In this document: piece after piece, positions 1-8,474 of the stretch | Numbering within the stretch: the stretch's first letter is position 1 | How the letters are laid out: every line of letters begins with the position of its first letter | Source: Enhygromyxa salina | Lineage (GTDB): Bacteria > Myxococcota_A > Polyangia > Nannocystales > Nannocystaceae | Assembly (NCBI RefSeq): GCF_000737335.2 | Contig: NZ_JMCC02000089.1 | Span: 1-64,000, forward strand | DNA: 64,000 nucleotides | Direction: 5' to 3' | Notes under the pieces: generated by a model | Told to the model about the DNA's origin: nothing | What the model saw: only the letters and a program-made list of their open reading frames with translations | The model's database searches: none | Made by a program: the position numbers and the translations under genes

Positions 1-1
1 A

Positions 2-148
2 GTCGCTGCCGCGCCAGTCGCTGCCGCCGCGCCAGTCGCTGCCGCCGCGCCAGTCGCTGCCGCTCCGGTCGCTGACAGCCCCGTGAGCGACGCCGCCGTC
101 AGCCAGTCCGCTGGCGAGCCACCCGCTGGGTCGCTCCCCGACGCCTGA
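2..148 (+). CDS. C-terminal fragment of an Ala/Pro-rich protein (5' end outside window)
   Basis: An open frame enters from the left edge and ends at the TGA at 146-148. The visible 48 residues start with four near-perfect copies of a PVAAA(A) pentapeptide/hexapeptide and finish in a Ser/Pro/Ala-rich tail. This looks like the flexible C-terminal tail of a larger protein. No domain is visible, so the function cannot be called. A hairpin terminator follows 18 bases after the stop, which supports this as a real gene end. Confidence 0.6.
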   Translation, partial: VAAAPVAAAAPVAAAAPVAAAPVADSPVSDAAVSQSAGEPPAGSLPDA

Positions 149-165
149 TCCCACGAGCGAAGCGC

Positions 166-203
166 AGGCCGAGTCACGCTGCGTGACTCGGCCTTCGTGT
201 TTG
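166..203 (+). terminator. Rho-independent-like terminator
   Basis: A perfect 13-bp stem (AGGCCGAGTCACG at 166-178 pairing with 182-194) has a 3-nt loop and is followed by a short T-containing stretch (TTCGTGTTT). It lies directly after the stop of the partial gene at the left edge. Confidence 0.75.
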
Positions 204-306
204 CGCTCGTCGGGTTTGCGCTCGGATGGACGCGAGCGTGACCACATGTCCAGTGCACGCGCCGGGCAAAGTGCGAAACGGCCAGCGGAGGTCTAAAGTA
301 CCCGCG

Positions 307-1428
307 GTGCCCCGCGTTCGAACCAGCCTTCAAGTGTTTTCAGCTCGGGCGAGGGCTTCTCGCCTGCTTGCGGAACTCTTCGGCGTCGCGGTGTTGTTGG
401 GGCTCGGCTGTCGCGAGATCGAGGACCCGGCTCCGAACCCAGAGATCCCGAGTCCAACCGCGCCAAACCAGCTGCAGGTCGACAGCGAGCCAGTCCGCGC
501 CCAGATGACGCTTCCGGACTTCGCTCGCGTCGCGCAGGCGGTCGGGCCTTCGGTCGTCGGTGTGATCTCCACGGTAGAGGTTGGCAGCTCGCGGATGCGT
601 GGCATTGGCTCGGGCATGGTGGTCTCGGTCCAAGGCGAGATCCTGACCAACGAGCACGTCGTGCGCGACGCCGCCTCGATCAAGGTTCAGCTGTCGGATC
701 ACACCCAGGTCGACGCGGATGTCGTGGTCGCCGATCCGCTGTTCGACCTCGCGGTCCTGCAGCTGCGCGGCAACTTCAACACGCTGCAGCCGATCCGGTT
801 TCGCGCCCCCGAGCGACCGCCCACGCCGGGCGAGTGGATCATGGCGATCGGTCAGCCATTCGGGCTTGGCGACACGGTGACCGTTGGCGTGATCTCGGGG
901 CTTGGGCGCGACCACGCGGACCTTGGCCGACCGCCCGATCTCGAGCCCGAGGGCATCTGGTCGTTCATCCAGACCGACGCCTCGATCAACATCGGCAACT
1001 CCGGCGGCCCGCTCGTCGACCTCGACGGCCGGGTGCTCGGCATCACGACAGCGGTCCGCCAAGATGGCCAGGGGCTCGCGTTTGCGATCCCCTCGGCCAT
1101 GGCGCTGCAGTTCATTGATGAAGTCCGCACCTACCGACGCATGCGCCACGCTCGGCTGGGAATTCAGGCCCGCAACGACAACGAGGTCGACGGGCTGCCG
1201 ACCGCAGTTCGGGTCACCCGCGTGGATCCGGACGGTCCGGGCGACCGGGCGTCGCTGGCGGTCGACGACGTGATCTTGAGCATCAACGGTCAGCCGATCA
1301 CCCGCGTGTCGGAGGTGGCGTACCTGAGCCAGCTCGCCGGGGTTGGAGCCGAGGTCACGCTCACGATTCGGCGCGCGAAGGATCAGCGCACCGAGCAGCT
1401 GGTGATCATCCCCGAGATGGCGACCTGA
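307..1428 (+). CDS. HtrA/DegP-like trypsin-type serine protease with PDZ domain, probable lipoprotein
   Basis: Periplasmic quality-control protease of the HtrA (S1C) family. The triad is visible as His117 (TNEHVV), Asp147 (PLFDLAV) and Ser232 (GNSGGPL), and one C-terminal PDZ domain covers about residues 265-365. A hydrophobic stretch ending in LLGLGC near residue 35 looks like a lipoprotein signal with a non-ideal lipobox. The frame stays open back to an ATG at 226, but I choose GTG 307 because a TAAAGT -10-like box at 294-299 lies 7 nt upstream. GTG 334 is another option. The positively charged n-region (FSARARASR) is encoded by a copy of a dispersed hairpin repeat. The gene converges on the next one with 21 bp between stops. 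The protease assignment is firm; the start and lipidation are inferred. Confidence 0.88.
   Translation: MPRVRTSLQVFSARARASRLLAELFGVAVLLGLGCREIEDPAPNPEIPSPTAPNQLQVDSEPVRAQMTLPDFARVAQAVGPSVVGVISTVEVGSSRMRGIGSGMVVSVQGEILTNEHVVRDAASIKVQLSDHTQVDADVVVADPLFDLAVLQLRGNFNTLQPIRFRAPERPPTPGEWIMAIGQPFGLGDTVTVGVISGLGRDHADLGRPPDLEPEGIWSFIQTDASINIGNSGGPLVDLDGRVLGITTAVRQDGQGLAFAIPSAMALQFIDEVRTYRRMRHARLGIQARNDNEVDGLPTAVRVTRVDPDGPGDRASLAVDDVILSINGQPITRVSEVAYLSQLAGVGAEVTLTIRRAKDQRTEQLVIIPEMAT
334..376 (+). repeat. Family-2 dispersed hairpin element, copy A
   Basis: The sequence begins GTGTTTTCAGCTCGGGCGAG and continues with GGCTTCTCGCCTGCTTGCGG. The core GGGCGAG/CTCGCC(C/T) can form a hairpin. Near-identical copies are at 2334 and 15646 (inverted), with partial copies at 18903, 45752 and 48805. 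This copy overlaps the start of the HtrA-like gene and encodes part of its signal sequence. Confidence 0.8.
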
Positions 1429-1449
1429 GCCGACTCTCCTGAGCCAACT

Positions 1450-2292
1450 CTATAGTACGCCGGTGCCGATGCCCTCTGGCACGTGCTCGAGCGCGTTGGC
1501 CAGCTGCGTCGCGAACAGCTTCAATAGCTCGCCACGCTTTTGCGTGCGGGTTGCGTCGTCGGCTCCGGCGGCGATCAGCGCGTCGTAGTGATACCGGGCG
1601 ATCTCGATCTGCGTGACCTCGGCGGTCTGAAACCCGAGCAGCGGCCAGATGAAGGTCTCGACGGCGTGCTCGGGCACGCGGGGATCCAAGCGCCAGCGGT
1701 TGCTGAGCATGAAGCGATCGTGAGCCTCGAGCGCGACCGTGAGCGGGTGGCCAAGCATGACCGTGAGGGCCTCGCGGCTGCGCAGCAGACGATCCACGAT
1801 CTTGAACGCCTCGAGCCGCGCGCGCCGATCCGGCGCCGGGTAGCGCTCGTCGTCGCGCCGAAACCCAAGCCACGACATGAACTCATGGTTGTGCCGCCAC
1901 GCGAGCCGCTGGGCCTCGACCTCGGACACTAGCTTGGCGATTCGGCTGGAGTGCCGCCGCTTCATCGCCACGCCGGTCTCGGTCATCTGATCGCGAACCG
2001 GTCGCGAGAAGCTACCGATTGCGGCCTCGGTGCGCAGCTCGTCAACGGCCTCGAGCGCGAGCCCAACCGCGACGCCCACTCGCGCCGCGATCTGGATCGT
2101 CGTGCTCACGATCTGCTGGTACAGCCCCGGCATGACCAGGCGCAGCCCGGCTTCATCGAGCCCTTCGACCTGGTCGAGCGCCTCGAGCTTGGCCTTTGAC
2201 AGCGAGCGGCGGGCCTCGGTGACGACGGCGTAGCGTTCGTCGTCCGCGCTCGCGGCGACGTGCGCGAGGAAGACGTCTCGGGCCGTGGACAT
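1450..2292 (-). CDS. Hypothetical helical protein, 280 aa
   Basis: I do not recognise the family. The product is predicted soluble and rich in Glu, Arg, Ala and Leu, with long amphipathic helices. One weakly hydrophobic segment near residues 65-80 (IQIAARVGVAVGLAL) is probably not membrane spanning. There is no signal peptide. A TAAATT box (2301-2306, minus strand) lies 8 nt before the ATG with no Shine-Dalgarno, so the mRNA may be leaderless. The gene converges with the HtrA-like gene and is divergent from the VOC gene across a family-2 repeat. GC-rich codon use is uniform through the frame, which supports it as a real gene. Confidence 0.7.
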   Translation of the reverse strand: MSTARDVFLAHVAASADDERYAVVTEARRSLSKAKLEALDQVEGLDEAGLRLVMPGLYQQIVSTTIQIAARVGVAVGLALEAVDELRTEAAIGSFSRPVRDQMTETGVAMKRRHSSRIAKLVSEVEAQRLAWRHNHEFMSWLGFRRDDERYPAPDRRARLEAFKIVDRLLRSREALTVMLGHPLTVALEAHDRFMLSNRWRLDPRVPEHAVETFIWPLLGFQTAEVTQIEIARYHYDALIAAGADDATRTQKRGELLKLFATQLANALEHVPEGIGTGVL

Positions 2293-2333
2293 GCGCGAGG
2301 AATTTACGCCGGGATCCCGAGCCTTGTCACTTT

Positions 2334-2413
2334 GTTTTCAGCTCGGGCGAGGGCTTCTCGCCCGCTTGCGGACAGCTTCGCAGACTGGTTCACCGAGGGC
2401 AGCGAACTGTTTG
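2334..2413 (+). repeat. Family-2 dispersed hairpin element, copy B (long form)
   Basis: This copy starts GTTTTCAGCTCGGGCGAG and continues through CTTCTCGCCCGCTTGCGG. After a short insert it has a second conserved block, CACCGAGGGCAGCGAACTG. The second block recurs at 15582-15604 on the other strand, so the full element is about 65-80 bp. It lies in the divergent promoter region between the hypothetical gene and the VOC gene. Confidence 0.8.
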
Positions 2414-2490
2414 CTGGGCGCCGCGTTCGCGCGCCAGGCTCATGCACCGTTCACGCCCCCGGTCACTCCGCGCTATCGTCCGCGCCAACC

Positions 2491-2844
2491 ATGCACACGC
2501 ACCACGCAATCGACTACATCGAGCTTCACGTGACGGATCTGGCCGAGGCCAAGCGCTTCTACACGGCCGCGTTTGGGTGGGCGTTCAACGACTACGGTCC
2601 CGCGTACGCTGGCATCCAGGGACCCGAGCGCGAGCTCGGCGGACTCGCGCTCGCTGACGAGGTCACGCCGGGCGGGCCCTTGGTCGTGCTCTACTCGGAT
2701 GCGCTCGACGCGAGCGTCACGGCGGTCGAGCGCGCGGGCGGCAGCATCGTCGAGCCACCCTTCGATTTTCCTGGCGGTCGCCGGTTTCACTTCAGCGATC
2801 CAAGCGGAAACGTGCTCGCGGTCTGGAGCCCGCGGGCCTCGTGA
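2491..2844 (+). CDS. VOC (glyoxalase/bleomycin-resistance-type) family protein
   Basis: This 117-aa single-domain VOC protein carries the usual opening (IDYIELHVTDLAEAKRFY) and the closing RFHFSDPSGNVLAVW motif of the beta-alpha-beta-beta-beta fold. His near the start, a Glu in the first repeat and the late His/Asp could bind a metal, but the substrate cannot be inferred. I start at ATG 2491 rather than the long upstream extension because that extension reads through a dispersed repeat. TATCGT at 2474-2479 lies 11 nt before the ATG and could be the -10. The next gene (pckA-like) follows on the same strand after about 90 bp. Confidence 0.85.
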   Translation: MHTHHAIDYIELHVTDLAEAKRFYTAAFGWAFNDYGPAYAGIQGPERELGGLALADEVTPGGPLVVLYSDALDASVTAVERAGGSIVEPPFDFPGGRRFHFSDPSGNVLAVWSPRAS

Positions 2845-2936
2845 GCGGTGCCACGCGGTGCTGACCAACCGCCGAAATTTTGCAGGCAACGGAGGCGCAG
2901 AGCAGCTGCGGGGCCGGTGGTCAGTCTGCGCTCAAA

Positions 2937-4763
2937 ATGATATCGCAGCGCTTCAGCCCCCAGCCTGAACGTGGTGATGTGATGACGAGCCGACTCGAAT
3001 TGCCCCAGCAGCCTGCCCTTCCCTTTCGCGTGAAGACGCTGGTCAACCCCAGCCAATCCGCGCTGCGCGAGCTCGCCCTGAAGCACACGCCGTACTGCGT
3101 CCAGACGGTGCGCGGCAGCATCAACAAGGTCGCCCGCAACAAGGCGCGGATGGCCCAGTACACGTACATCATCGACCGCGCGGGCAAGCCCGAGGCCTAC
3201 TCGCACAGCACGATCGGCGTCGAGCAGGCGCAGCGCCTGATCAACGCGCAGGCCGAGTATGTGCATGCGCAAGGCGAGCTGATCCTGATCGAGGGCTACG
3301 TCGGCATTGGACCGCGCGCGGTCCCAGTCCAGTGGTGCTACACGCTCGAGGCGGCCAACATCGCGGGAATGCAGCAGGTCTTGGCGTTCCCGCGCGAGCG
3401 CGTGGAAGCCCCCGAGGCCGCCACCCAACCGTTCGCGCCGGCGTTCCGGTTGGTCTACACGCCCGATTTCGTGCCCGACATGCCGGGCAAGCAGGCGATC
3501 ATCGTCGACCTCGACAACTACGTCACGTACATCATGGGCGCCGACTACTTCGGCGAGAGCAAGAAGGGCGCGCTGCGAATGCTCGCCGCGCTGCACTACC
3601 GCAACGGCGGCCTGGTCATGCACGCGGGCGCCAAAGAGATCGTTGACGGCAACGGCCGGATCACGATGGGCATCCTTGGGCTGTCGGGCACCGGCAAGAC
3701 CACAACCACCTTCTCCAAGCAGGGCGACGCGACCAAGCCCGTGCAGGACGACATGATCACGCTGTGGCCCGGCGGCGAGATCTCGGTGACCGAGAACGGC
3801 TGCTTCGCCAAGACCTGGGGCCTGGCCGAGGACACCGAGCCCGTCATCTACCGCGGCACGATCTCGTCCGACGCATGGATCGAGAACGTCTACCTGAACG
3901 CCGACGGCACCCCCGACTTCTTCAAGCACGAGCTCTCGGTCGCCGACGTCGAGCGCCTGCGCGACACCCTCGTTGGCACCGGCGCCGTCGCGAACAACGT
4001 CGATGCATACATCAAGGGCGAGGTCAGCTTCGCCGACGTCGTCGAAGACGGGATCCCCAAGGACGGCTGGGACTTCGTGGTGTGGACGGAAAACGGCCGC
4101 TCGATCATCCCCATGAGCGCCGTCGAGGACGCCGCCGTGCTCGAGGAGCTCGAAGATCTGCACTCACTCGGGATCCTCAACCGCGACGAGGGCCCCGACG
4201 CCGCGACCCCCGGCCTGGTCCGCTTCACCAGCCCCGAGCAGGCGGCCGGCTACCTGATGCTCGGCGAGACCAGCAAGACCTCCGCCGCTGGCAAAGAGCG
4301 CGGCAAGACCCGCTCACCCTTCACCCAGCCGTTCTTCCCGCTCGCCCACAGCCTCCAGGCCCAGCGCTTCTCCGAGCTCGCCGCCACCTTCGGCGCGACC
4401 TCGATGTGGCTGATGAACACCGGCTACATCGGCGGCGACGCCAAGGGCGTAGAGCGAGGCAGCGCGCTCAAGGTCAAGATCCGCCACTCCTCCGCGATGC
4501 TCGAGGCCATGCTCAGCGGTGACCTCGTGTGGACGACCGACCCCGACTTTGGCTACGAAGTCGTCGACGTGGAAGCGCCAGCCAACGCCGCGCTGCTCGA
4601 GCAAGTCCCCCCAGAGATCCTGCAGCCCCGCCGCTTCTTCGAACAGGCCAAGCGGATGCCGGAGTACACCGACTGGGTCACGAGCATGAAAGCGGAGCGC
4701 AAGGCGTTCCTACAAAAATACGAAGTGTCCCCCGCAATCATCCAAGCTGTGGTCCTTCCATGA
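2937..4763 (+). CDS. Divergent ATP-type phosphoenolpyruvate carboxykinase (PckA-like), 608 aa
   Basis: This is a homologue of ATP-dependent PEP carboxykinase, which interconverts oxaloacetate plus ATP with PEP, CO2 and ADP. Several landmarks are visible in order: ADYFGESKKGA near residue 205 (the family GEMKK lysines), VMHAGA near 227 (metal-binding His), P-loop GLSGTGKTT near 248, VQDDMI after it, NGRSIIP (substrate Arg), and the late MNTGYIGGD block. Several motifs are altered compared with canonical PckA (TTTF after the P-loop, DDMITL for DDEHGW), and the protein is about 70 residues longer than usual. It may therefore be a distinct subfamily with different specificity. ATG 2937 was chosen; ATG 2982 is possible. 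Family-1 repeats begin at its stop codon. Confidence 0.82.
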   Translation: MISQRFSPQPERGDVMTSRLELPQQPALPFRVKTLVNPSQSALRELALKHTPYCVQTVRGSINKVARNKARMAQYTYIIDRAGKPEAYSHSTIGVEQAQRLINAQAEYVHAQGELILIEGYVGIGPRAVPVQWCYTLEAANIAGMQQVLAFPRERVEAPEAATQPFAPAFRLVYTPDFVPDMPGKQAIIVDLDNYVTYIMGADYFGESKKGALRMLAALHYRNGGLVMHAGAKEIVDGNGRITMGILGLSGTGKTTTTFSKQGDATKPVQDDMITLWPGGEISVTENGCFAKTWGLAEDTEPVIYRGTISSDAWIENVYLNADGTPDFFKHELSVADVERLRDTLVGTGAVANNVDAYIKGEVSFADVVEDGIPKDGWDFVVWTENGRSIIPMSAVEDAAVLEELEDLHSLGILNRDEGPDAATPGLVRFTSPEQAAGYLMLGETSKTSAAGKERGKTRSPFTQPFFPLAHSLQAQRFSELAATFGATSMWLMNTGYIGGDAKGVERGSALKVKIRHSSAMLEAMLSGDLVWTTDPDFGYEVVDVEAPANAALLEQVPPEILQPRRFFEQAKRMPEYTDWVTSMKAERKAFLQKYEVSPAIIQAVVLP

Positions 4764-5568
4764 CCCCCACAGCCACCTTCGCACCTCGCGGGTCACTCGC
4801 TTCGCTCGCTCCCAACGGGTAGGCTGTTCGCGGCCGTATGTGTGGCCCCCTCGAAGGGGGCTCCGCTAGCTATGACCCCCACAGCCACCTTCGCACCTCG
4901 CGGTCACTCGCTTCGCTCGCTCCCAACGGGTAGGCTGTTCGCAACCGTATGTGTGGCCCCCTAGCAGGGGGCTCTCCGCTAGCTATGACCCCCACAGCCG
5001 CCTTCGCACTGCGCGGTCACTCGCTTCGCTCGCTCCCAATGGGTCGGCTGTTCGCGGCCGTATGTGTGGCCCCCTAGCAGGGGGCTCTCGTCTGGCCGCT
5101 GTCGCATGGGTGTTTCTGATCTCCAACTGCGTGCCGACCTACTTTGGACGGTGGGTCGCTGTCGAAAGCACCAGTTCACAAAGCACGACACGTAAATGGA
5201 GGGGCACCCAGTGCCTGCAGGTGGTCAGACGAGAGCCCCCTGCTAGGGGGCCACACATACGGTTGCGAACAGCCTACCCATTGGGAGCGAGCGAAGCGAG
5301 TGACCCGCGTAGTGCGAAGGCGGCTGTGGGGGTCATAGCTAGCGGAGAGCCCCCTGCTAGGGGGCCACACATACGGTTGCGAACAGCCTACCCATTGGGA
5401 GCGAGCGAAGCGAGTGACCCGCGTAGTGCGAAGGCGGCTGTGGGGGTCATAGCTAGCGGAGAGCCCCCTGCTAGGGGGCCACACATACGGTTGCGAACAG
5501 CCTACCCATTGGGAGCGAGCGAAGCGAGTGACCGCGAGGTGCGAAGGCGGCTGTGGGGGTCCTAAAGG
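4761..5568. repeat. Family-1 repeat cluster I: three direct modules facing three inverted modules
   Basis: Modules of about 111-114 bp start near 4761, 4872 and 4985 on the plus strand. Each contains CCCCCACAGCC, then TCACTCGCTTCGCTCGCTCC, then GTATGTGTGGCCCCCT with a GC hairpin. After a unique core of about 130 bp (5092-5222), three modules follow in inverted orientation from about 5230 to 5568. The whole block fills the space between the convergent pckA-like and TerB-like genes, and the last module touches the TerB stop. Open frames through it are repeat artefacts. Confidence 0.9.
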
Positions 5569-5930
5569 ATCCCCAGGGAAGCGCGGGTTTGTTCGATGAA
5601 GGCTTTCTCTTCGTCGATCACCTGCCCGTCCGCCTCGGCGATGCCCTCGAGATCACTCAGCACCCGACGCAGCTGATCATCATCGAGCGTCCCCTTGAGC
5701 GACGCCGTGATCTTCCGCGCCTCGCCAAGCTTGTCCTTCGCAGCCTTGTAGCTGCCAACCGAGCGCCGCAGCAGCTCGCCGATGTCACCGAGCTCCGACT
5801 CCGGCGCCCACTCGCGCAGCTTGGCGGCGAGCAGCCGCATCTCGTCGGCGGACAGCTGGCCGTCGGTGCTGTGCCCGAAGGTCAGGTAGAGGAAGGCGAG
5901 GGACTCGAGGACCTGCGTGTCGGCAGACAT
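5562..5930 (-). CDS. TerB-like (tellurite-resistance/DjlA) domain protein, 122 aa
   Basis: This small helical cytoplasmic protein shows two TerB-type acidic loops: one near residues 20-27 (STDGQLSADE) and DGQVIDEEKAFIE near the C-terminus. Such domains are thought to bind metal or mediate assembly; the specific role here is unknown. The TAA stop overlaps the edge of repeat cluster I. TACCCT (5938-5943, minus strand) is 7 nt before the ATG with no Shine-Dalgarno. The gene is divergent from the O-antigen ligase-like gene. Confidence 0.72.
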   Translation of the reverse strand: MSADTQVLESLAFLYLTFGHSTDGQLSADEMRLLAAKLREWAPESELGDIGELLRRSVGSYKAAKDKLGEARKITASLKGTLDDDQLRRVLSDLEGIAEADGQVIDEEKAFIEQTRASLGIL

Positions 5931-5937
5931 CGCGGGC

Positions 5938-5992
5938 AGGGTACCGCACTTGGACGACAGGCCACGACAATCCGACCACGCCCAGCTACCAT
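5938..5992. promoter_or_regulatory. Back-to-back -10 elements of a divergent promoter
   Basis: On the minus strand TACCCT (5938-5943) lies 7 nt before the TerB-like ATG. On the plus strand TACCAT (5987-5992) lies 6 nt before the GTG of the next gene. Both spacings would put the transcript start at or next to the start codon. Confidence 0.5.
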
Positions 5993-5998
5993 CGGACC

Positions 5999-8344
5999 GT
6001 GCCAGAACAACCCAGCGATCCCGAGGCGGATCGGGGTGGATCGTCGAGCAGCGGGCGGCTGCCGTGGTCCCGCGCGCTGCTGTTGTTGGCGGTCGCCGGC
6101 CCTGCGCTGTGGCTGGGCGGGGTCAAGCCGTGGGTGATCCCCGCGTTCGTGTTGGTCGTGGCGGGGCTGCTGATCCGTCGCTGCCTGCGAAGCGAGACGC
6201 CGCTGCGGGTTCCGGCCGGGTGGTGGCTGGGGCTGTTCGCGGCCGCGCTGTGCTTGGTCCAGTGGATGCCGCTGCCGACCGCGCTGCTGCGCGTGCTCGC
6301 GCCGGGGCTGTCGGACACGGTGACGCAAGTGCTGGCCGGCACGGAGCTCGGCGCATGGAATCGGCTGTCGATCCACCCGGGTCAGACCGGGCTGGAATTC
6401 GCGCGGGTGCTGGGTCTGACCGGGCTGTTCATCGCGGCGGCGCAGCTGAGCTGGCGAATGGTCGCGACCTACGTGAGCCTGACTGGGACCGTGGTCGCGC
6501 TGATCGGGCTGACGCAAAAGCTGATCGGGGCCACGGCGATCTACGGGATCTACGTGCCGCGCCAGCAGCTGGCCGGGCTCGGGCAGGCGCTGGGGTCTCC
6601 GCTGTTGACCAGCTTCATCAACCCCAACCATCAGTCGGGCTTGCTGCTGATCGGCCTGTTCGCGGCCGCTTCGATGGTGGTGGATCTCCACGCGCGATCC
6701 AAAGAAACACGCGGCCGCCAGCCCAGCGAGCGCCTGGCTGACCGCGCGTACTTGGCCGCCGGCGCCGTCGCGATCCAGACCACGGCCTTGGTGCTGTCGA
6801 TGTCACGCGGCGCGCTCGCGAGCTTGGCCTTGGTCGGGCCGCTGGTGCTCGTGCTGGTGCTTCGCCAAGCCAGGACCGGCGGGCTCGAGCCCGAACACGG
6901 TCGCCGTCGTCGGATCGGCTTGGGGATCGTCGTGCTTGGCATGCTGGCGCTCGCGCTGACCCAGGGCGCGTGGCAGCAGCTGGCCAGCCTGCGCGACCCG
7001 ACCACCTTCACCGAGAAATTCCGGATCGCCCGCGAAGGCCTGCAGCTGATCCCGATGTCGCCCGTGCTGGGGATCGGCCGCGGTGCGTTCGTGGACTTGT
7101 TCCCGCTCGTCGACAGCCAGCCGGGCGCGATCCAGTTCACCCACCTCGAGTCGACACCGATCGCGTTCCTGGTCGAGTGGGGCCCGCTGCCGGGCGCTGT
7201 GATCGTGGCGGGGATCGGCTGGTGGTGGGTGCGAAGCTTCCTCGCCAACCCCAGCTTGGGCCGTCGCTTGGGCCTGTGTGGGCTGCTGGCGCTGGGCATC
7301 CAGAGCTGCGCCGACTTCTCGCTCGACTACTTGGGCGTCGCGGCGCCAGCGATCGCGCTGGCGGGCGCGCTGGGGGTCTCGGCGAGCGGAAAGGGCATGT
7401 CGCGGCGTCCGGTCATGCTTGCGACGCTCGTCGCCCTCGTGCTCGCGCAGGCCGTGGCGATCACGTCGATCCCCGCGAGCTGGTCGCAGCGACGCCCACG
7501 CGATCGCGCGGTGCTGGCCGGCGAGCTCCCGATCTTGCCGGCCCTGCGTCAGACCCCGCTCGACGCGATGCTGCACCTGGCGATGGCGCGCGAGCTCGCG
7601 ACGGCTGGCGAGTGGGCGCCGGCGCTGCAGCGCGCCAAGGTTGCGATCCGCCTGCGCCCGGCCTCGCTCGACGCCCACCTGCTCGCGGCCACGCTCGCGG
7701 CCGAGCTCGGCGCGCCGCTCGACTCGATCGCGCACGTGAAGGCGGGCCTCGAAGGCCTGCGCGAGCCGGTCCCCGAGCCCTTGGTCGAGTGGTTGATCGC
7801 GGGTGTTTCCACGCCCGAGCAACTCGCCAGCTTGGCGCCCGACGACGGCGTGGCTTGGATGTCGCTCGCGCGCGCGATGGCGCTGCAGTCTCCCGATCAC
7901 GCGCGCGCGCGCGCGGCCGCACGCGCGCGGACCCACCCCGAGGATCCCGAGCCGCTGCGCCTGCAGGCCGCGCTCGCGCTCGAAGCTGGCAACCCTGGGC
8001 TCGCGCTGCACCACGCACGGCTGCTCGTTGCGCTGCAGCCGAACGACGAGGCCGCCCATCGACTGCGCGCCAACGCCCGCTTTGCCCACAACACCCGCAA
8101 GCAAGACGAGGCCGCGGTCGCCGAGCTCGAGCTGGCCCACGCGGGTGGTCGGGTCAGCGATCCAGGGGTCGTCGACGAGCTGCTGATCATGGGGCTGCTG
8201 CGCCTGGCCGACGACGCGTCGCTTGACCGCGCCGAGCTGCTCCTCGATGGACTGCTGGCCCGTCGCGCCAAACCCCAGACCCGGCGCCGCCGCAAAGCCC
8301 TGGCCGAGCGGGTTCACAGCGCGCGAGCCCAATCCAGCCCCTGA
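5999..8344 (+). CDS. O-antigen ligase/polymerase-like membrane protein with C-terminal TPR-like region, 781 aa
   Basis: This is an inner-membrane polysaccharide protein of the Wzy/WaaL (Wzy_C) type. Residues of about 25-480 hold a dozen or so hydrophobic segments. The large loop region has NPNHQSG near residue 205, followed by SMSRGALAS, the usual Wzy_C signature. From about residue 490 the protein is soluble and helical with TPR-like repeats (LAMARELATAGEWAPALQRA and similar). The start is GTG 5999 with a TACCAT box 6 nt upstream and no Shine-Dalgarno. A glycosyltransferase lies about 0.8 kb further on, so a glycan assembly role is likely, but the locus lacks a full O-antigen cluster. Confidence 0.82.
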   Translation: MPEQPSDPEADRGGSSSSGRLPWSRALLLLAVAGPALWLGGVKPWVIPAFVLVVAGLLIRRCLRSETPLRVPAGWWLGLFAAALCLVQWMPLPTALLRVLAPGLSDTVTQVLAGTELGAWNRLSIHPGQTGLEFARVLGLTGLFIAAAQLSWRMVATYVSLTGTVVALIGLTQKLIGATAIYGIYVPRQQLAGLGQALGSPLLTSFINPNHQSGLLLIGLFAAASMVVDLHARSKETRGRQPSERLADRAYLAAGAVAIQTTALVLSMSRGALASLALVGPLVLVLVLRQARTGGLEPEHGRRRRIGLGIVVLGMLALALTQGAWQQLASLRDPTTFTEKFRIAREGLQLIPMSPVLGIGRGAFVDLFPLVDSQPGAIQFTHLESTPIAFLVEWGPLPGAVIVAGIGWWWVRSFLANPSLGRRLGLCGLLALGIQSCADFSLDYLGVAAPAIALAGALGVSASGKGMSRRPVMLATLVALVLAQAVAITSIPASWSQRRPRDRAVLAGELPILPALRQTPLDAMLHLAMARELATAGEWAPALQRAKVAIRLRPASLDAHLLAATLAAELGAPLDSIAHVKAGLEGLREPVPEPLVEWLIAGVSTPEQLASLAPDDGVAWMSLARAMALQSPDHARARAAARARTHPEDPEPLRLQAALALEAGNPGLALHHARLLVALQPNDEAAHRLRANARFAHNTRKQDEAAVAELELAHAGGRVSDPGVVDELLIMGLLRLADDASLDRAELLLDGLLARRAKPQTRRRRKALAERVHSARAQSSP

Positions 8345-8474
8345 GCAAAGTGTGAGCAAAAGCGTCCCGTTTTGGGACACTGCGTGAACCGCACGAACCT
8401 CGGCTCCTGCTGGCCCATTCGCCGTTTCTCGCGTTAGCGTGCGCGTCTCGGCGGGTGCCCGTCGGTCATGACTG

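Noticed and set aside
2787..4163. Minus-strand 458-aa frame opposite the pckA-like gene
   Set aside because: Antisense frame of a high-GC gene; no domain, and the plus strand encodes a clear PEPCK.
4951..5565. Open frames with RSLASLAP/GASEASDR-type peptides in repeat cluster I (and similar ones in clusters II, III and V)
   Set aside because: They are open because the repeat has few stops in any frame; the peptides are translations of the repeat with no start signals or domains.
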